From NCBI GenBank assembly GCA_964023275.1, contig OZ029918.1, positions 13,106,855 to 13,170,854 of the forward strand: a stretch of DNA of 64,000 bases, written 5' to 3'. The DNA is from Norana najaformis (Eukaryota; Annelida; Clitellata; Crassiclitellata; Hormogastridae). The position numbers were made by a program, and so were the translations under genes. The notes beneath the pieces were generated by a model that was given only the letters and a program-made list of their open reading frames with translations, was not told where the DNA came from and ran no database searches. Below are positions 25,901 to 35,019 of the stretch, one piece after another; position 1 is the stretch's first letter; each line of letters opens with the position of its first letter.

Positions 25901-26272
25901 CGTGAACATGGATGGATATGCCGTCATCATGTTTCAGCTCTAGTTTTTCCTTTATTTATTTATTTATTTATTTAAAGCACTTGTAACGCTCGCAATGTCA
26001 GTAAACCTGAATCTGAGGCACGAGTAAACCTGAATCTGAGCCTTGGTGTTGACCAGAACTGTCTTTACCTTCATGTTCAGGGTTCAAATCTCAGTGCTTT
26101 GAATGAATCTAACAATTTGACATAGTCATGCAGAACTCTAGGATAGGTTTCCATTTTGTGTCCTTGCATTTGTGAGACCATTTCTTTTTTTATTTTCAGA
26201 CTGACTTCAAGTCTTGAAGCGATAATTGAGACAGACGCAGAACCTAAAGACAGCCAAGAGCAAGTTACATAA
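1909..26272 (+). CDS. FGD: FGD-family RhoGEF (DH-PH-FYVE), 19 exons
   Basis: Predicted guanine-nucleotide exchange factor of the FGD (FYVE, RhoGEF and PH) family; known members activate Cdc42 and act at phosphoinositide-rich membranes and the actin cortex. I joined these exons by phase: 1909-1926, 4008-4158, 8323-8424, 9783-11326, 12914-13000, 13697-13842, 14155-14311, 15036-15123, 15825-15875, 16689-16747, 17614-17778, 18215-18307, 19180-19259, 19813-19843, 21809-21883, 23035-23172, 23691-23825, 25148-25296, 26200-26272. They sum to 3342 nt, 1113 codons plus TAA, with no internal stop and every junction GT-AG. Order: disordered N-terminus (1-605), DH (about 609-800), PH (about 820-930), FYVE (about 959-1035), acidic tail. 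Family members usually carry a second PH after FYVE; none is seen here. The first exon (MADSPE) is the least certain. Which vertebrate paralogue (FGD1-6) it matches is unresolved; the long N-terminus recalls FGD5/6. Confidence 0.85.
2204..2275 (-). mobile_element. LINE family A 3' UTR fragment
   Basis: A short antisense copy of the family A terminus: it shares the GCGCCCAACAAACGCTAAG and CCAGCTTATTCACAG blocks with the other copies. Lies in FGD intron 1. Confidence 0.55.
2442..2500. repeat. Near-perfect 28-bp hairpin
   Basis: Two 28-base arms are reverse complements with one mismatch, separated by a 3-base loop (ACA); flanking bases can extend the stem by a few pairs. It sits in FGD intron 1. 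It could be a foldback element or a young palindrome; the tiny loop is unusual for a microRNA precursor. Confidence 0.85.
3429..3735. repeat. Direct duplication, copy 1 (partner 5592-5923)
   Basis: About 300 bp matches 5592-5923 in the same orientation with scattered substitutions and small indels; for example TTAACCACTATCTACCTTTT occurs in both. The two copies flank FGD exon 2. Confidence 0.8.
4008..8424 (+). CDS. FGD: FGD exons 2 and 3 (N-terminal leader)
   Basis: Exon 2 (4008-4158) follows a polypyrimidine tract ending in TTGCAG and closes with A|gtaag in phase 1. Exon 3 (8323-8424) joins in phase, reading ...[15 protein letters not shown]..., and ends with G|gtcatt, a weak donor that is nevertheless forced by the phase of the next exon. 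The encoded segment is basic near the junction and has no recognised domain. The large introns on both sides hold repeats rather than further exons. Confidence 0.7.
4590..4930. repeat. Pentanucleotide and polypyrimidine tract
   Basis: Degenerate repeats of TTACC/CTGAC type run from about 4590 to 4790, followed by a C/T-rich tract (CTCCCTCTCCC) to about 4930. The tract resembles 4170-4240 near the start of the same intron, so it may be a local duplication. Confidence 0.75.
5592..5923. repeat. Direct duplication, copy 2 (partner 3429-3735)
   Basis: Second copy of the duplicated block, in FGD intron 2. It ends with the same ATGAACCATAATA... ACATATTCACRCATGTC segment as copy 1. No element family was recognised. 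Confidence 0.8.
6000..6300. repeat. Tandem duplication, period about 182 bp
   Basis: TGAGGCTG...CTACACATGGAT occurs near 6001 and again near 6183, followed by matching GTGGAGAGATG and GAAAGACAC blocks. Two copies, diverged. In FGD intron 2. Confidence 0.7.
8440..8690 (-). mobile_element. LINE fragment (family B), degenerate
   Basis: Antisense copy related to 12195-12470: both share blocks such as GAATCTGAGG, TGGAGTCATG, GATTTAAAGATGAT and ACAATTGTCCTGAACCTAG. It represents the C-terminal RT coding end and 3' UTR of a LINE. More diverged than the 12 kb copy. Confidence 0.65.
9148..9350. repeat. Tandem duplication, 102-bp unit
   Basis: ATAAAGATTGAATTTCTAGG starts at 9148 and again at 9250, and each is followed by ATGTCAAGGATAACCA and CATAAAAATGTCAC. 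Two copies with few differences, just upstream of FGD exon 4. Confidence 0.85.
9783..11326 (+). CDS. FGD: FGD exon 4, long N-terminal exon with YEEI motifs
   Basis: A single 1544-nt exon encodes residues about 91-605, open throughout, between an acceptor CTTCAG and a donor GAG|gtaatt. It is low in hydrophobics and rich in Ser, Glu and Asn, so probably disordered. Three copies of Y-E-E-I are seen (Tyr codons at 10115, 10355 and 10478), plus related IYKSE (near 10694) and IYENF (Tyr codon 10964). YEEI is the classic ligand of Src-family SH2 domains, which suggests phosphotyrosine docking; that role is inference. A Ser-rich run and acidic cluster precede the exon end. No folded domain was recognised before the DH domain begins in the next exon. 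Confidence 0.85.
11559..11608. repeat. (GGA)n microsatellite
   Basis: About 50 bp of GGA repeats with one interruption, in the FGD intron after exon 4. Confidence 0.95.
12190..12470 (-). mobile_element. LINE fragment (family B) with (AAAT)n tail
   Basis: On the minus strand the fragment reads [20 protein letters not shown] followed by NRLPQQ and then FKSLIKTH in a partly shifted frame, the usual end of a CR1/L2-type reverse transcriptase. It terminates in AAGTGCTTTAAATAAATAAA, a simple AAAT tail. Short tail-only copies lie at 16322-16390 and 25949-26040. Confidence 0.75.
12914..16747 (+). CDS. FGD: FGD DH (RhoGEF) domain exons
   Basis: Six exons (12914-13000, 13697-13842, 14155-14311, 15036-15123, 15825-15875, 16689-16747) encode the Dbl-homology domain, residues about 606-801. 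It opens with the CR1-like helix [16 protein letters not shown], where Glu of the TERKY motif is the conserved residue that contacts the GTPase switch region. The segment [19 protein letters not shown] matches the CR3 helix of FGD DH domains (LxxPxxRxPRYxLLL). Exon phases are 0, 2, 0, 1, 1, 0 and agree across all joins. The acceptor of the third exon lies at 14155 (CTAG), not at the earlier TGCAG at 14121-14125, because only 14155 keeps frame. Confidence 0.85.
13860..14095. repeat. (GGAT/GGGT)n degenerate satellite
   Basis: About 230 bp of GGATGGGTGGAT-type repeats between FGD exons 13697-13842 and 14155-14311. The Trp/Gly-rich and Pro/His-rich open frames here are products of the repeat, not genes. 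Confidence 0.9.
16322..16390 (-). mobile_element. LINE family B tail fragment
   Basis: TTATTTATTTATTTAAAGCA followed by the family B terminus (AATGTCAGTACACCTGAAT). Antisense in an FGD intron. Confidence 0.6.
17614..21883 (+). CDS. FGD: FGD first PH domain exons
   Basis: Exons 17614-17778, 18215-18307, 19180-19259, 19813-19843 and 21809-21883 encode the PH domain that follows DH in this family. Recognisable parts are [11 protein letters not shown] (strand 1), [13 protein letters not shown] (strands 3-4, the usual LFLFND motif formed across the splice) and the C-terminal helix [17 protein letters not shown], with the invariant PH Trp. The 31-nt exon at 19813 is one of the smallest in the gene. 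The 17614 acceptor is part of a tandem AAGCAG site, so a one-residue (Gln) variant is possible. Confidence 0.82.
18321..18546 (+). mobile_element. LINE family A 3' UTR fragment
   Basis: Closely matches 1028-1250 over its whole length, from CCCTGACACCCCTTCTTCCT to ATCTCGGAATTACGATTA, with few differences. It begins 14 bp after the donor of FGD exon 18215-18307. This suggests a fairly recent 5'-truncated insertion. Confidence 0.8.
19295..19372 (-). mobile_element. LINE family A 3' UTR fragment
   Basis: Short antisense copy with AGAAAGCTAGGTCGCAGG, CCAGCTGTCACAGATGCTCA and GTCAAAACAAAAT, as in the 41.7 kb copy. Confidence 0.55.
19979..20045. repeat. (TTA)n microsatellite
   Basis: About 65 bp of TTA repeats with occasional interruptions in an FGD intron. 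Confidence 0.9.
23035..23825 (+). CDS. FGD: FGD FYVE zinc-finger exons
   Basis: Exons 23035-23172 and 23691-23825 encode a canonical FYVE domain, which binds PI3P on endosomes and chelates two zinc ions. All three signature elements are present: WIKD (WxxD), [11 protein letters not shown] (the basic R-R-H-H-C-x-x-C-G patch) and HRVCDKC (RVC). The eight zinc ligands pair as CMQC, HCRAC, CGKC and CDKC. The intron interrupts the domain immediately after CRACGI, joining to VVCGKC. The completeness of the motif suggests a functional lipid-binding module. Confidence 0.9.
24945..24958. repeat. Poly-G run (14 G)
   Basis: Fourteen consecutive G in an FGD intron; possibly a sequencing-length uncertain site. 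Confidence 0.9.
25148..26272 (+). CDS. FGD: FGD C-terminal acidic tail exons
   Basis: Exon 25148-25296 continues in phase 0 from the FYVE exon and ends AA|gtagat; exon 26200-26272 completes the Lys codon and reads to TAA at 26270. If the last intron is retained, the donor itself supplies a stop (AAG TAG at 25295-25300), giving a protein 24 residues shorter. The tail after FYVE is about 75 residues, Ser/Glu-rich, and shows no PH fold. A possible ATTAAA polyadenylation signal lies at 26476-26481, about 200 nt downstream. Confidence 0.7.
25949..26040 (-). mobile_element. LINE family B tail fragment
   Basis: TTTATTTATTTATTTAAAGC then AATGTCAGTAAACCTGAATCTGAGG, the same antisense terminus seen at 12190. 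Lies in the last FGD intron. Confidence 0.65.
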
Positions 26273-26475
26273 CAAGATCGTGGTTTAAGTCTACTTAAGA
26301 GACCAAGTCTCAGCAAAAATACCACCTTAAAAGAACCATTTAGAAAATGTTTCCATTCCTTAACACAGAACTGTTGCCTTGTTTTTTTACAGTGCAGTTT
26401 GGCAGATGAAATTGCACTTTTGCTCATTGTTGTTGTTATTACTGTTATCAGTATACGTCTTATTATTTTTCAATA

Positions 26476-26481
26476 ATTAAA
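26476..26481 (+). terminator. Possible FGD poly(A) signal (ATTAAA)
   Basis: ATTAAA about 200 nt after the FGD stop, in an AT-rich stretch followed by T-rich sequence. It is the common variant of AATAAA and well placed, but such hexamers are frequent in AT-rich DNA. Confidence 0.35.
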
Positions 26482-27269
26482 GCATAGGAAATGATTTTTT
26501 AAATTTTATTTCTTGTAAATAGTTTCCATGTAGAAATGAACCAGTCTTTCACTATTTCATCCCGGTTTCAAAATCCAGTGCATCATGTGAAAATCTGTCG
26601 AGTGATGCAACTGTGCAAAAATGTTGTTTGGTAGTTGGATTATTGTTTTCTTGTCTGCACGATGACCTGGAAGATCTTTTCAGTCTGGGACCAAATCACT
26701 AGAGACTGTAACAGATGTGCCTTTACATAAGAATTTGTTGCATTTTTAATCTGCTGAAGGAAAGGGTTTGACCCTTTCAAACTCTGTGCCAGATCTGCTT
26801 TTGTACTCCGGCACTCTTGTCTTCCTCATCGTCACGATCCTCTCTGTCAAGTACATTGTCATGTTGGAGATAGTATGTTAGTTATACACTGTGTTTACTG
26901 CCGCTATTAATTTCCAGACTGATTGTGATAAATTTCTCCTGTGAAATGAAGTCTCAGATGGTCTGCTTTTTTTAAACAGATAATGTTATAATTTCAAATC
27001 CTGTATGTTGAATCTCAGACATTTAACTTATATGCGGAGCGAATGGTCTGTTTTTTAAATGTAAACATTATGGAATTCATGTTAATACAAATTGCAAAAT
27101 TATTGAAGTTTTTACTTTCAGTCTGTTCCAGCTTAAGAAATCACCAAATTGTTGGGATAAGGTGACAGGACAAGTAGTTTGAAAGTAGAGAATGAGAGGG
27201 TTGGTCGGGGTATTATTGGATTGTGAATACCATTAACTGGAAAAGCTGGGATGGCTGCAAACATTAGAG

Positions 27270-27620
27270 TGAACTGTAGGTGAACACCTCTGGAATGATC
27301 TCCCAACTGAATTCTGCAAATTCACCATTTGTCCACCCCACCCGATGTTCACGCAGCATCCTTTACCTCAAACCCCTTTATCTGTCTCAAGCGTTCCATT
27401 CAAAATTGAAGTCCCATCTGTTCAAGAAATCTTACCCTGTTCCATCCAATCTGCAGTCTCTTATTTCTCTCAACCAAAACACAACCCATTTTAACAATTC
27501 AAGTCTCCTCTCTGGTCTTCTGGCAACTGGAATTTTCCTGTTCTTTACACACTATTTCTAAAGAACGGCTCCAACTTGACGCATGCTTGTGAATAAGCTG
27601 GTGTCCTGTGCTTAGCTTTT
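27270..27620 (+). mobile_element. LINE fragment, RT C-terminus and 3' UTR
   Basis: Frame pieces read LWNDLP, then FHSKLKSHLFKKSYP in another frame, the typical end of a CR1/L2-type reverse transcriptase. The following GTGAATAAGCTGGT matches the 3' UTR of family A. Degenerate. Confidence 0.65.
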
Positions 27621-27654
27621 AAATAGCACTTTAAAGTTTTAAAGTTTATAATTA

Positions 27655-27850
27655 TCCTATTCTAATGATTTCTATAGCACCGTTAGCATAATAATGCCAA
27701 AGGCATCACTTGATGGTTGCTTCAAGTGAAATTGCAATCAAAGACCAAAATCTGTTGAAGAAGTCATGTTGAATTCCAGTAGGTCAGAGAAACCAGAAGT
27801 CAGGCTATGGTGACCCTTGCCTGAGGTGGTTGTTGTACAGGGACTTGGTG
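27655..27850. repeat. Interspersed repeat, copy 1 (partner 35255-35400)
   Basis: Shares GCACCGTTAGCATAATAATG-like start and the AGGTCAGAGAAACCAGAAG...CAGGCTATGG block with 35255-35400 in the same orientation. Family unknown. Confidence 0.6.
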
Positions 27851-29093
27851 TATGTCTTTAACGGACAGTTATTAGCATTATTACTATTTATAATAGCGCC
27901 TTAGAAATATAAAACTAATAGCAATAAAACGGAATACATTTAACATACATGTTCAAAATATGTCAGTCTAGCAACCACTGGCAGTTCCTACACCAACAAG
28001 TCACCACATTTCGTAATTTACCTCAGACGTTCCTTAAATTTATCTATATAACATAAATAGCTAACTAAAATTCCGGAAGGCAAAGGTGCTATAGGCAACA
28101 CATGTACTGTAACATCAGTCAGCCACACGATTCATAAAATCATAGCAACTTTCCATGCTAAACAGAACAAGGTCCAACAGCAGCTGTTGAAGACTTGCTC
28201 AAAGTGCCAACATTAAATGAAAACAAAATCTAAAAGTAGCAGACACTAGTGGAACTAGAACACCTGCACAAACTGTCTAGTAACCTAAGTGTATCTTAAC
28301 AATGCCATCATAATATTGAATAAGGCATCAATGCCCATCTGCAGTTGGTCAATTCCAGAAGGCCAGTCCAGTAAACACAAAAGCAGTGTAAGGATAATCA
28401 AGCCAAAACAAGTAGAGACTGAGAAACAATGAAGACATCACACAACAGACAGATTGAGAAGGGCATTCCAGAAGCTCAGTCCAGGCACCGTAAAGGCTAT
28501 TTTAGCCAGAACAGCCACACCCACATAACGTGGCCTTTCACAGTAATTATAGAGACGCCTGGCAATCCAGTTGAGGTATTTTATCATGGATAGGTCTACA
28601 AAGGTTCAGGTCATACTATTTTTAAGCATACAACATGATTTCTGATAATGCAATCATTGATGCTTCTACTGTGTAAGCTTATCCCATTTCTATTGCCTTT
28701 TCACATGAGCACCCACTGGTAATACCCAATCTCAGTACTTCTGAAGGCTTTTAAAAGAGGCATTTCTGCTACATTTACTAAATTAGCTCTCCATCTGATC
28801 CTTTCTTAGTGCTTTTCAAGACTCTTACAAGATCCATTTCTGCTACATTAATGAATGCAGAGCTGTCATTTTTTTACCCTTTCTTGACATCTGCTACCAA
28901 AGTTGAACCAATCTGTAACAGATGGACATGATCAGGTGCTGGCCAAAAACTCATTTGTAGTGATAATGATTTCACTTGGAGTTGAGAAACTGTGAAATCT
29001 CACACCTAGTTAAAATGTGCACACATTGCCGAAAGACCAAGTCTAAGATTCTGAACAAAAGCCATGAACTGCAGCAAAACAGATTCTGATAGT

Positions 29094-29105
29094 TTATTTA
29101 TTTCA
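29094..29105 (-). terminator. TSR2 poly(A) signal (overlapping AATAAA)
   Basis: On the minus strand two overlapping AATAAA hexamers lie within about 20 nt of the TSR2 stop codon. This would give a very short 3' UTR. Position fits well; use is not proven. Confidence 0.45.
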
Positions 29106-29113
29106 AAACATTT

Positions 29114-32100
29114 TTATTTTCTTCGTCCTTTCCCTCGTTTCACTTGTTGCCAGCCGTCGTCTTCTTCGCTCATTTTCACGACTTCACTATCCTGTTCCAT
29201 TGGGACATCACCTGCACATACGTATAAATCATTTGAAAAATCTGCAAGCTGTAATTTTTACTCAACAGTTATGCAGCACTAATTATCACTCCAAAAGTTC
29301 ATAGACTGTTCTGTTAAAATGTTTTATGTTTTAAAAATTATCAACATAACTCAAATATTTACAAATTAATATTTCAATGACATTTTTAAATGACTGCATA
29401 AATCAATGAATTATTCATTTTTTAATCTAAGAAATGAAGGTATTCTATTTTAAATATACTAATCTGGTAATTAATTAAATCACACAAGAAACACTAGAAC
29501 AGTTCATAACAGATTTTCAGAAATGATGAAAATATCAACTAAAACAAAATGTCTAAAAACATGTTTCTTGATCTGGAACAAGAAGTAAAGCAAGTTCTAG
29601 AGTTTAAGATTGCTGTAAAGTTAACTAATAAACTGGTATTCACTAAATAAATGATATTAACATATATAAAAAATACATAATAATGAAAATGTCCAGATGT
29701 ATATAAAACAAAAGAACATAAAAAATATTCTCTCAGATATTGATAAACTCTGGGCACGTATTTTACTCCCTTTGAACTGATTGTAGGTTACTTTTGGGTG
29801 CTTAACTTGTTAGTGTATTAAACTGATAATAGTCATTAACATTTTTACCATTTGCTAACTGAGTATTAGTTGTTGAAACCTGAGACTGCACTAATTCAGG
29901 AATACCTTCAGGCTCATCTGATTTCTGTAACACAGCATAAATATTTGAATATCTTCAAAACCTTATTAGAATGAAATATTAACTGTACTGATTTGTATAC
30001 CGTATAAAAATAATTTTGCCAGCTCAACAGTTCCAACCTCTTGTCAAGTTTTGTTCAGCCAGGATTGAGTCCAAAGCAGTTCTGAGTAGATTTTTGAAAT
30101 GCTACTATAAATTCCCTATACCATTACATTATTGGCATATTTTAAGTAAACAGAACAATTTAGCTAGCTTCCTCTGTATCATCAAAATTCACAACACAAT
30201 TTTTGGTCACAGGAGATGATAAAAATGAAGTCTGGAAAGCAGATATTTAAAATATCGCTCTGCCCTGATAATCTAATGGTTGAGAAGTTTGCAACAAGAT
30301 ATGTCTCAGCTGTTTTATATTGCCTATACAATAACTATATGGTTCTACATAAGTGGACTTTTATGATGTCCCTGCACAGTGACGATCCCAGAGGAGACAA
30401 GCGCCCATCCAAACATTTGCAGTGTAATCAGACACAGCAACTCTTATGCATTACTTCAGGCTGTTTATCCCATTCAGCATGCCGTTACATCTAATATAAA
30501 TGCCACAATTAAAAATATCAGTTCCACTTTTCTGCAACAATGACAATGATTAGTAAAAAATAGAATAGTGCCTTTGAAAGGTTATGAAAAGGCATTTTAT
30601 AAATGCTTTGATACATACATACATACATACACAGAAAGCAAATCGGTTAATTTAAATAATATTCCCTTTTAAAGTCCGATCTACACCTCAATGCGGTGAG
30701 AGCGTGAAACAAACAAGCAAGGGAATGCCTGCTGAGGCTATGCCATCAGCGGTGAATGCTCTGGTCAAAGTACCACCTAGGGCACTATGTGAGGTGGCCA
30801 GGCTATGCAGGAACCCCAAAAACATTTGGCTACTCAGGGCAGCTAAGGCCTGGCCATCAGCAGGTCTTGCATCACAAGTTCGGCAGAGGACTGCATCCTG
30901 GTGGTCACAAAGCATAGCGATAGTGGCTGACTTGTGAAAAATGGGAAGGCCTGTCTGTCTTTTTCCCTACTGCGAGGTGGAAATATATAGGACCCTACCA
31001 CTTCATCTCCCGATTAGAATCATGGACAAGGTGTCCATGGTGCAGTCAATCCTGGGCTCGAGGACAGTTGAAGACAAGACATATAACAATACTCTTAAAC
31101 ATGTTCATATGTGGTGCGACAGTGGTGCCTTCTGTTGAATAATACAGCATAAGAACATTTTTGGCAGTTGTTTTCAAGGCCTATAGCTAACGAGGGAGGG
31201 AGATGGTGGGGCAGGGCATAAGGGATTTTACGCAAAGGGACATTTTACTGAACTGGCGTCCAAATGGTCTGCAAGGAATTGGCCAGTTAAAATAAATGCT
31301 GTTTTAAGTGATTGTCATGCACAGTAACCATTAACTGTTCCTCATCACTGTCACTCAAATCCTCCTGAACAGTGACTTTTGCAGCCACCAGATGGCAGAA
31401 CTTGGATTCTATTTCATCGAAGCGACTTTGACGGTACATGCTGTAGCACTGGTGAACGGCAAGTGCCACCTGGAAACCAACAACACATCTCAACTAAGTC
31501 TCATGCAAAGGCCATCCATTAAATGCAGTGACATAATAAGAACTATTTCAGTAAATCTCAGGCAGAAGTAAAGGCCAATTGAACTTTGGTTTCAGTTATA
31601 CAAACTGGCAAAAACACTAGTTTTGACCAAGTTTCAGTTTTGATGACAATTCAGAGTGTATTTTGGTTGGTTAATCACTCTCCGTTCTCCATTCATTGTT
31701 GACAAACTAATCACAGTTAAGGTTGATACATATATTTGATAAACAACAATCAGCAATCAATGTCAAGATATTTCAACTGCTTGAAATCATCCTATAGGCA
31801 CAGAAATGCAAGATACAGTTTTAGCTCAGATTTGCACTTGATTTAATTACCTATAGTAGGCACAGTGAGAGAGAGGATGAACCATCATCCCTCACATGCC
31901 AAGGCTAAGAAACTGAAGTTGCTAATATTTCCATAACAATGGCAGTCTCTTGTTAGAGATTATATTAAAAGACTACTAGACACATACCTCGCTTAAACTG
32001 CCATCTTCAATGATCAGTTGGAAATCCTCACTGAGAACTGAACTAATGCAGTCTTCTATTTCATAAGCATCAACATCATCTGGCAACAGAAGACAACGTC

Positions 32101-35019
32101 AAAGTTAACAAAAACTAGTTTAGTTTTTGTGTTTGCCTTCATGCACTGATTGCAATGAAGCATTCGTTTTTATATATCTAAGTAAACTGTTATATAGCTC
32201 CTTTATAAGAACCTCTTAAAGGCACTGGCCTAAAACATACAAGAACTGTATCTAGCGTAAGTGTACTGTTCCTCTGTAATTGGGTTTTGGTTGGAATTTG
32301 GCAGCAAGAAGCATGACCGTAAGCCTATCTGATAAAATTGCATGAGTCCAGGAACTGGTAAATCAATTCATATTAAACTCACCCAGCTCAAGCATATCCT
32401 ACCAACTTCAGGAAAATGTACATACATCTCAGCAGGAAGAAACATAGGTATCTGAATAATCTACATTTAAATGTCTCTCAGAGGTACAGAAATGCTCACA
32501 ACTAACATGCTGCAGTTTTTTGGAAAAACTTTACCTGTAGAAAGTAGATGAGAAATTTTCAACATAATAACAAAAACTACAGACAATGCCAACAAAGGGA
32601 GGCAAATAGTAGTATACCCTCCTTGAAAAAGGTCAGTGACACTGTTTCGTTACTATAGTATTGGTAAGTAAAACTAAGGTGCAGTCAAGTAATTACATAG
32701 CATGACAACTGCGAACAAATCATTGCACTGTGAATCCAAATGAGGCACCACAAATCAAACCTTGGATACTGTGGTCAAGAGCTAACATGTTTCCCAACAG
32801 CCCCCCACAATACAATCAGTTGGTAAAGTTTTTAGATTAGATATGGGATCATGCCTAAGAAAACCCTCACAAAGTTAGAAAAGTAAATTTGCAAGAAATG
32901 CTTTCAGAAGGCAAGCAGGCAAAAAATAGGTAAAAATGAGTTCTTTGCATATTTATATTCCTTGTTGTGCTAGCGAACAAACTATTAAGTCCTTGTGTAA
33001 ACTTTTACTATCTTATTATGATGCCCACAGCAAAAATTTAATTTCAAAAATCCCTTTGTGCCCAAATTTCAAGTTGCATGCATCAATTATTACGCATATG
33101 GAAAAGTCATGTAAATATTCTGCTTAACCAGTGTTTCAGAAAAATTTCATTGATGGTAGCCTCAGAGGCATATGAATACTCTCCAATCTACTATACTCAG
33201 AAAGATTCATGACCCCTAGGCACAGCAACTTACATTGGGAATATAATTATGGTAAACTTTACCTCATGATTTCTCAAAAGTAACCACAAGGAGACCTACA
33301 TCTTTAAATATTGTTACTTTTTCCCTACTTACAAATTTATTGTATTTACAAACTATTCAGCAATTCCAACCCAATCTAAAGCAGAATCAAACCCAGTTTG
33401 AGTTTTCTCCGACGTTGTGAGGGTTTTTTTTAGGCATGATCACATATCATACCTGACATAATAACTGCTGATGCAATTTACACAGAAAAGTTATTAGTGC
33501 TCACCATTTTCTAGCACCCAAGTTGCTATCGCATCCGGTAACCAATTTGCCTTATCTACACTATTACGGCCTCCTGATCCACGATCAATGGCTATCTGTA
33601 TGATGCAAGAACAAAACTGAATAAATTTACAATTAAATTGCCAATATTATTGTACACATAATTATGTACAGTATGTTAAAACAATAATTATGGCCCTTAT
33701 AATTACCCATTTGAGGTGCTAAAACAGGGATACCTAACAGATCTAAAAGTGGTGTGACTTAAGACATGATAACCGTAAAGTCAATGCACAAGAAATACGA
33801 ATATTATACACCACTGGCCTGTTCTATGTACATTCCCAATGTGGTTGGAGAACACTGTTTTGGGTCTGGAATAGCAGCAAGTAGCATGGGTAAAGTCATG
33901 AATACAAAAGATTTATTTAGAGTAAATAGGGCCCAATGGCAGATAGAAGCAGTTTGATTGAATGGAAGCTATATGTTACATGAAAATGAAAGTATACAAT
34001 CTGACAATGAAGCCAATTTTGAAACTACAAAAACAAATGGTATTTGCTGGCAGAATTTTGGCTTGGCCAGGCTGATCAATCATAAAGAACATGGCCACCC
34101 ATATTGTGAGAGAATACAGTGCTCCCAACTCCACGCAGCACCTCTCTAATAAATATGTAAGTAATCAATATGTACCTAATGGGGTATGGCACGTTTCTCA
34201 AAAACTTTTGTTGGTCTAAAGAAATTATGAAATCAGTTAAGTTTCTGTGATGCATATAAGAATGTTCACAAATATTTCTCACAAAGAAATGCACTTTGCC
34301 AGATCAGCTCCTGCAGTTAATTTGGAAACAAATCACAACTAGTGTCACACTGTACATTGTCTTAAACTTGTGTTTGTCCTACATCCACATGTTCTCCACA
34401 TTTTATGGTGTACCTACGAAGTTCCGATCATGCATAACAACAGAATTTAGCACAGCGCATGTCGGTCTGGTCACTTATTTACTTATTTATTGGAGTAACT
34501 CTGTGTGTTCTATTCAATCACAATCTGGGTCGGCCATATTGTTTCTTCGTCATCAACCGCAGACGGACCAACCCGAAATTTTACCATCTTTGCCAAAAAC
34601 AAACGATTTTCACGTTGGTAATAAACTGAACCTTTACTAGATGGCTTCGGTTACCTGTCCCTAATTAATGTAATCCTCTCGCCGCGCTCCATCTATACTC
34701 TCCTGTCCCAAACCCTCAAAGGAGTATACTCCAAGAAAAATCCAAACATAATCGGAGTGTACATGGAGCAGGCCATAAGAATCACACCAGTTATTATGAA
34801 GTGGCAACTTCGAAAATTTCCCCTACAAGCCATGTGTGAGCGATAATATAATATCTCCAAGATCGTGATGACTATAAGCACACGTAATGAATGAACAAAC
34901 AATTTTAACACCTAAAAAAATCTGGTTTATTTTCTGATCCTAGAACTCACTTTTAATGCGGGCCACGAACTGAAAATAGAACATAAGGCTTGTCGAAATA
35001 CACTTTCACCACCCTCCAT
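29114..35019 (-). CDS. TSR2: TSR2, pre-rRNA processing / eS26 chaperone
   Basis: Tsr2 escorts ribosomal protein eS26 to assembling 40S subunits. Exons in transcript order: 34951-35019, 33505-33595, 31988-32079, 31329-31469, 29849-29924, 29114-29211. Together 567 nt, 188 codons plus TAA, close to the human length of about 191. The start ATG (35017-35019) begins MEGGESVF; the WGG-family core follows: SSWPALKIAIDRGSGG, then KANWL, an acidic EIEDCISSVLSEDF helix and the hallmark IEDGSL. The last exon ends EEDDGWQQVKRGKGRRK, matching the conserved C-terminal acidic, DGW and basic tail of the family. The usual GFGG reads GSGG here. Introns total over 5 kb and contain repeats. TSR2 converges on FGD and lies downstream of NALCN on the same strand. 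Confidence 0.85.
30660..31140. other. GC-richer block with open frames on both strands, in TSR2 intron
   Basis: Between TSR2 exons 29849-29924 and 31329-31469 there is a 480-bp block of higher GC with opposite-strand open frames of 75-77 residues. I recognise no protein family in either. It may be part of an old element; the codon content does not favour one strand. Confidence 0.3.

Larger units (their letters stand above)
26490..29090. other. FGD-TSR2 intergenic DNA, repeat-filled
   Basis: No gene is seen. It contains a LINE fragment (27270-27620) and a mosaic of unclassified interspersed repeats (about 27650-28620). Part of that mosaic (AGGTCAGAGAAACCAGAAG, near 27781) recurs at 35370 upstream of TSR2. 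Confidence 0.6.

Noticed and set aside
31287-31328. TSR2 ending at the stop just past exon 4
   Set aside because: Downstream exons in correct phase encode the conserved DGW and basic tail and bring the length to that of the family.
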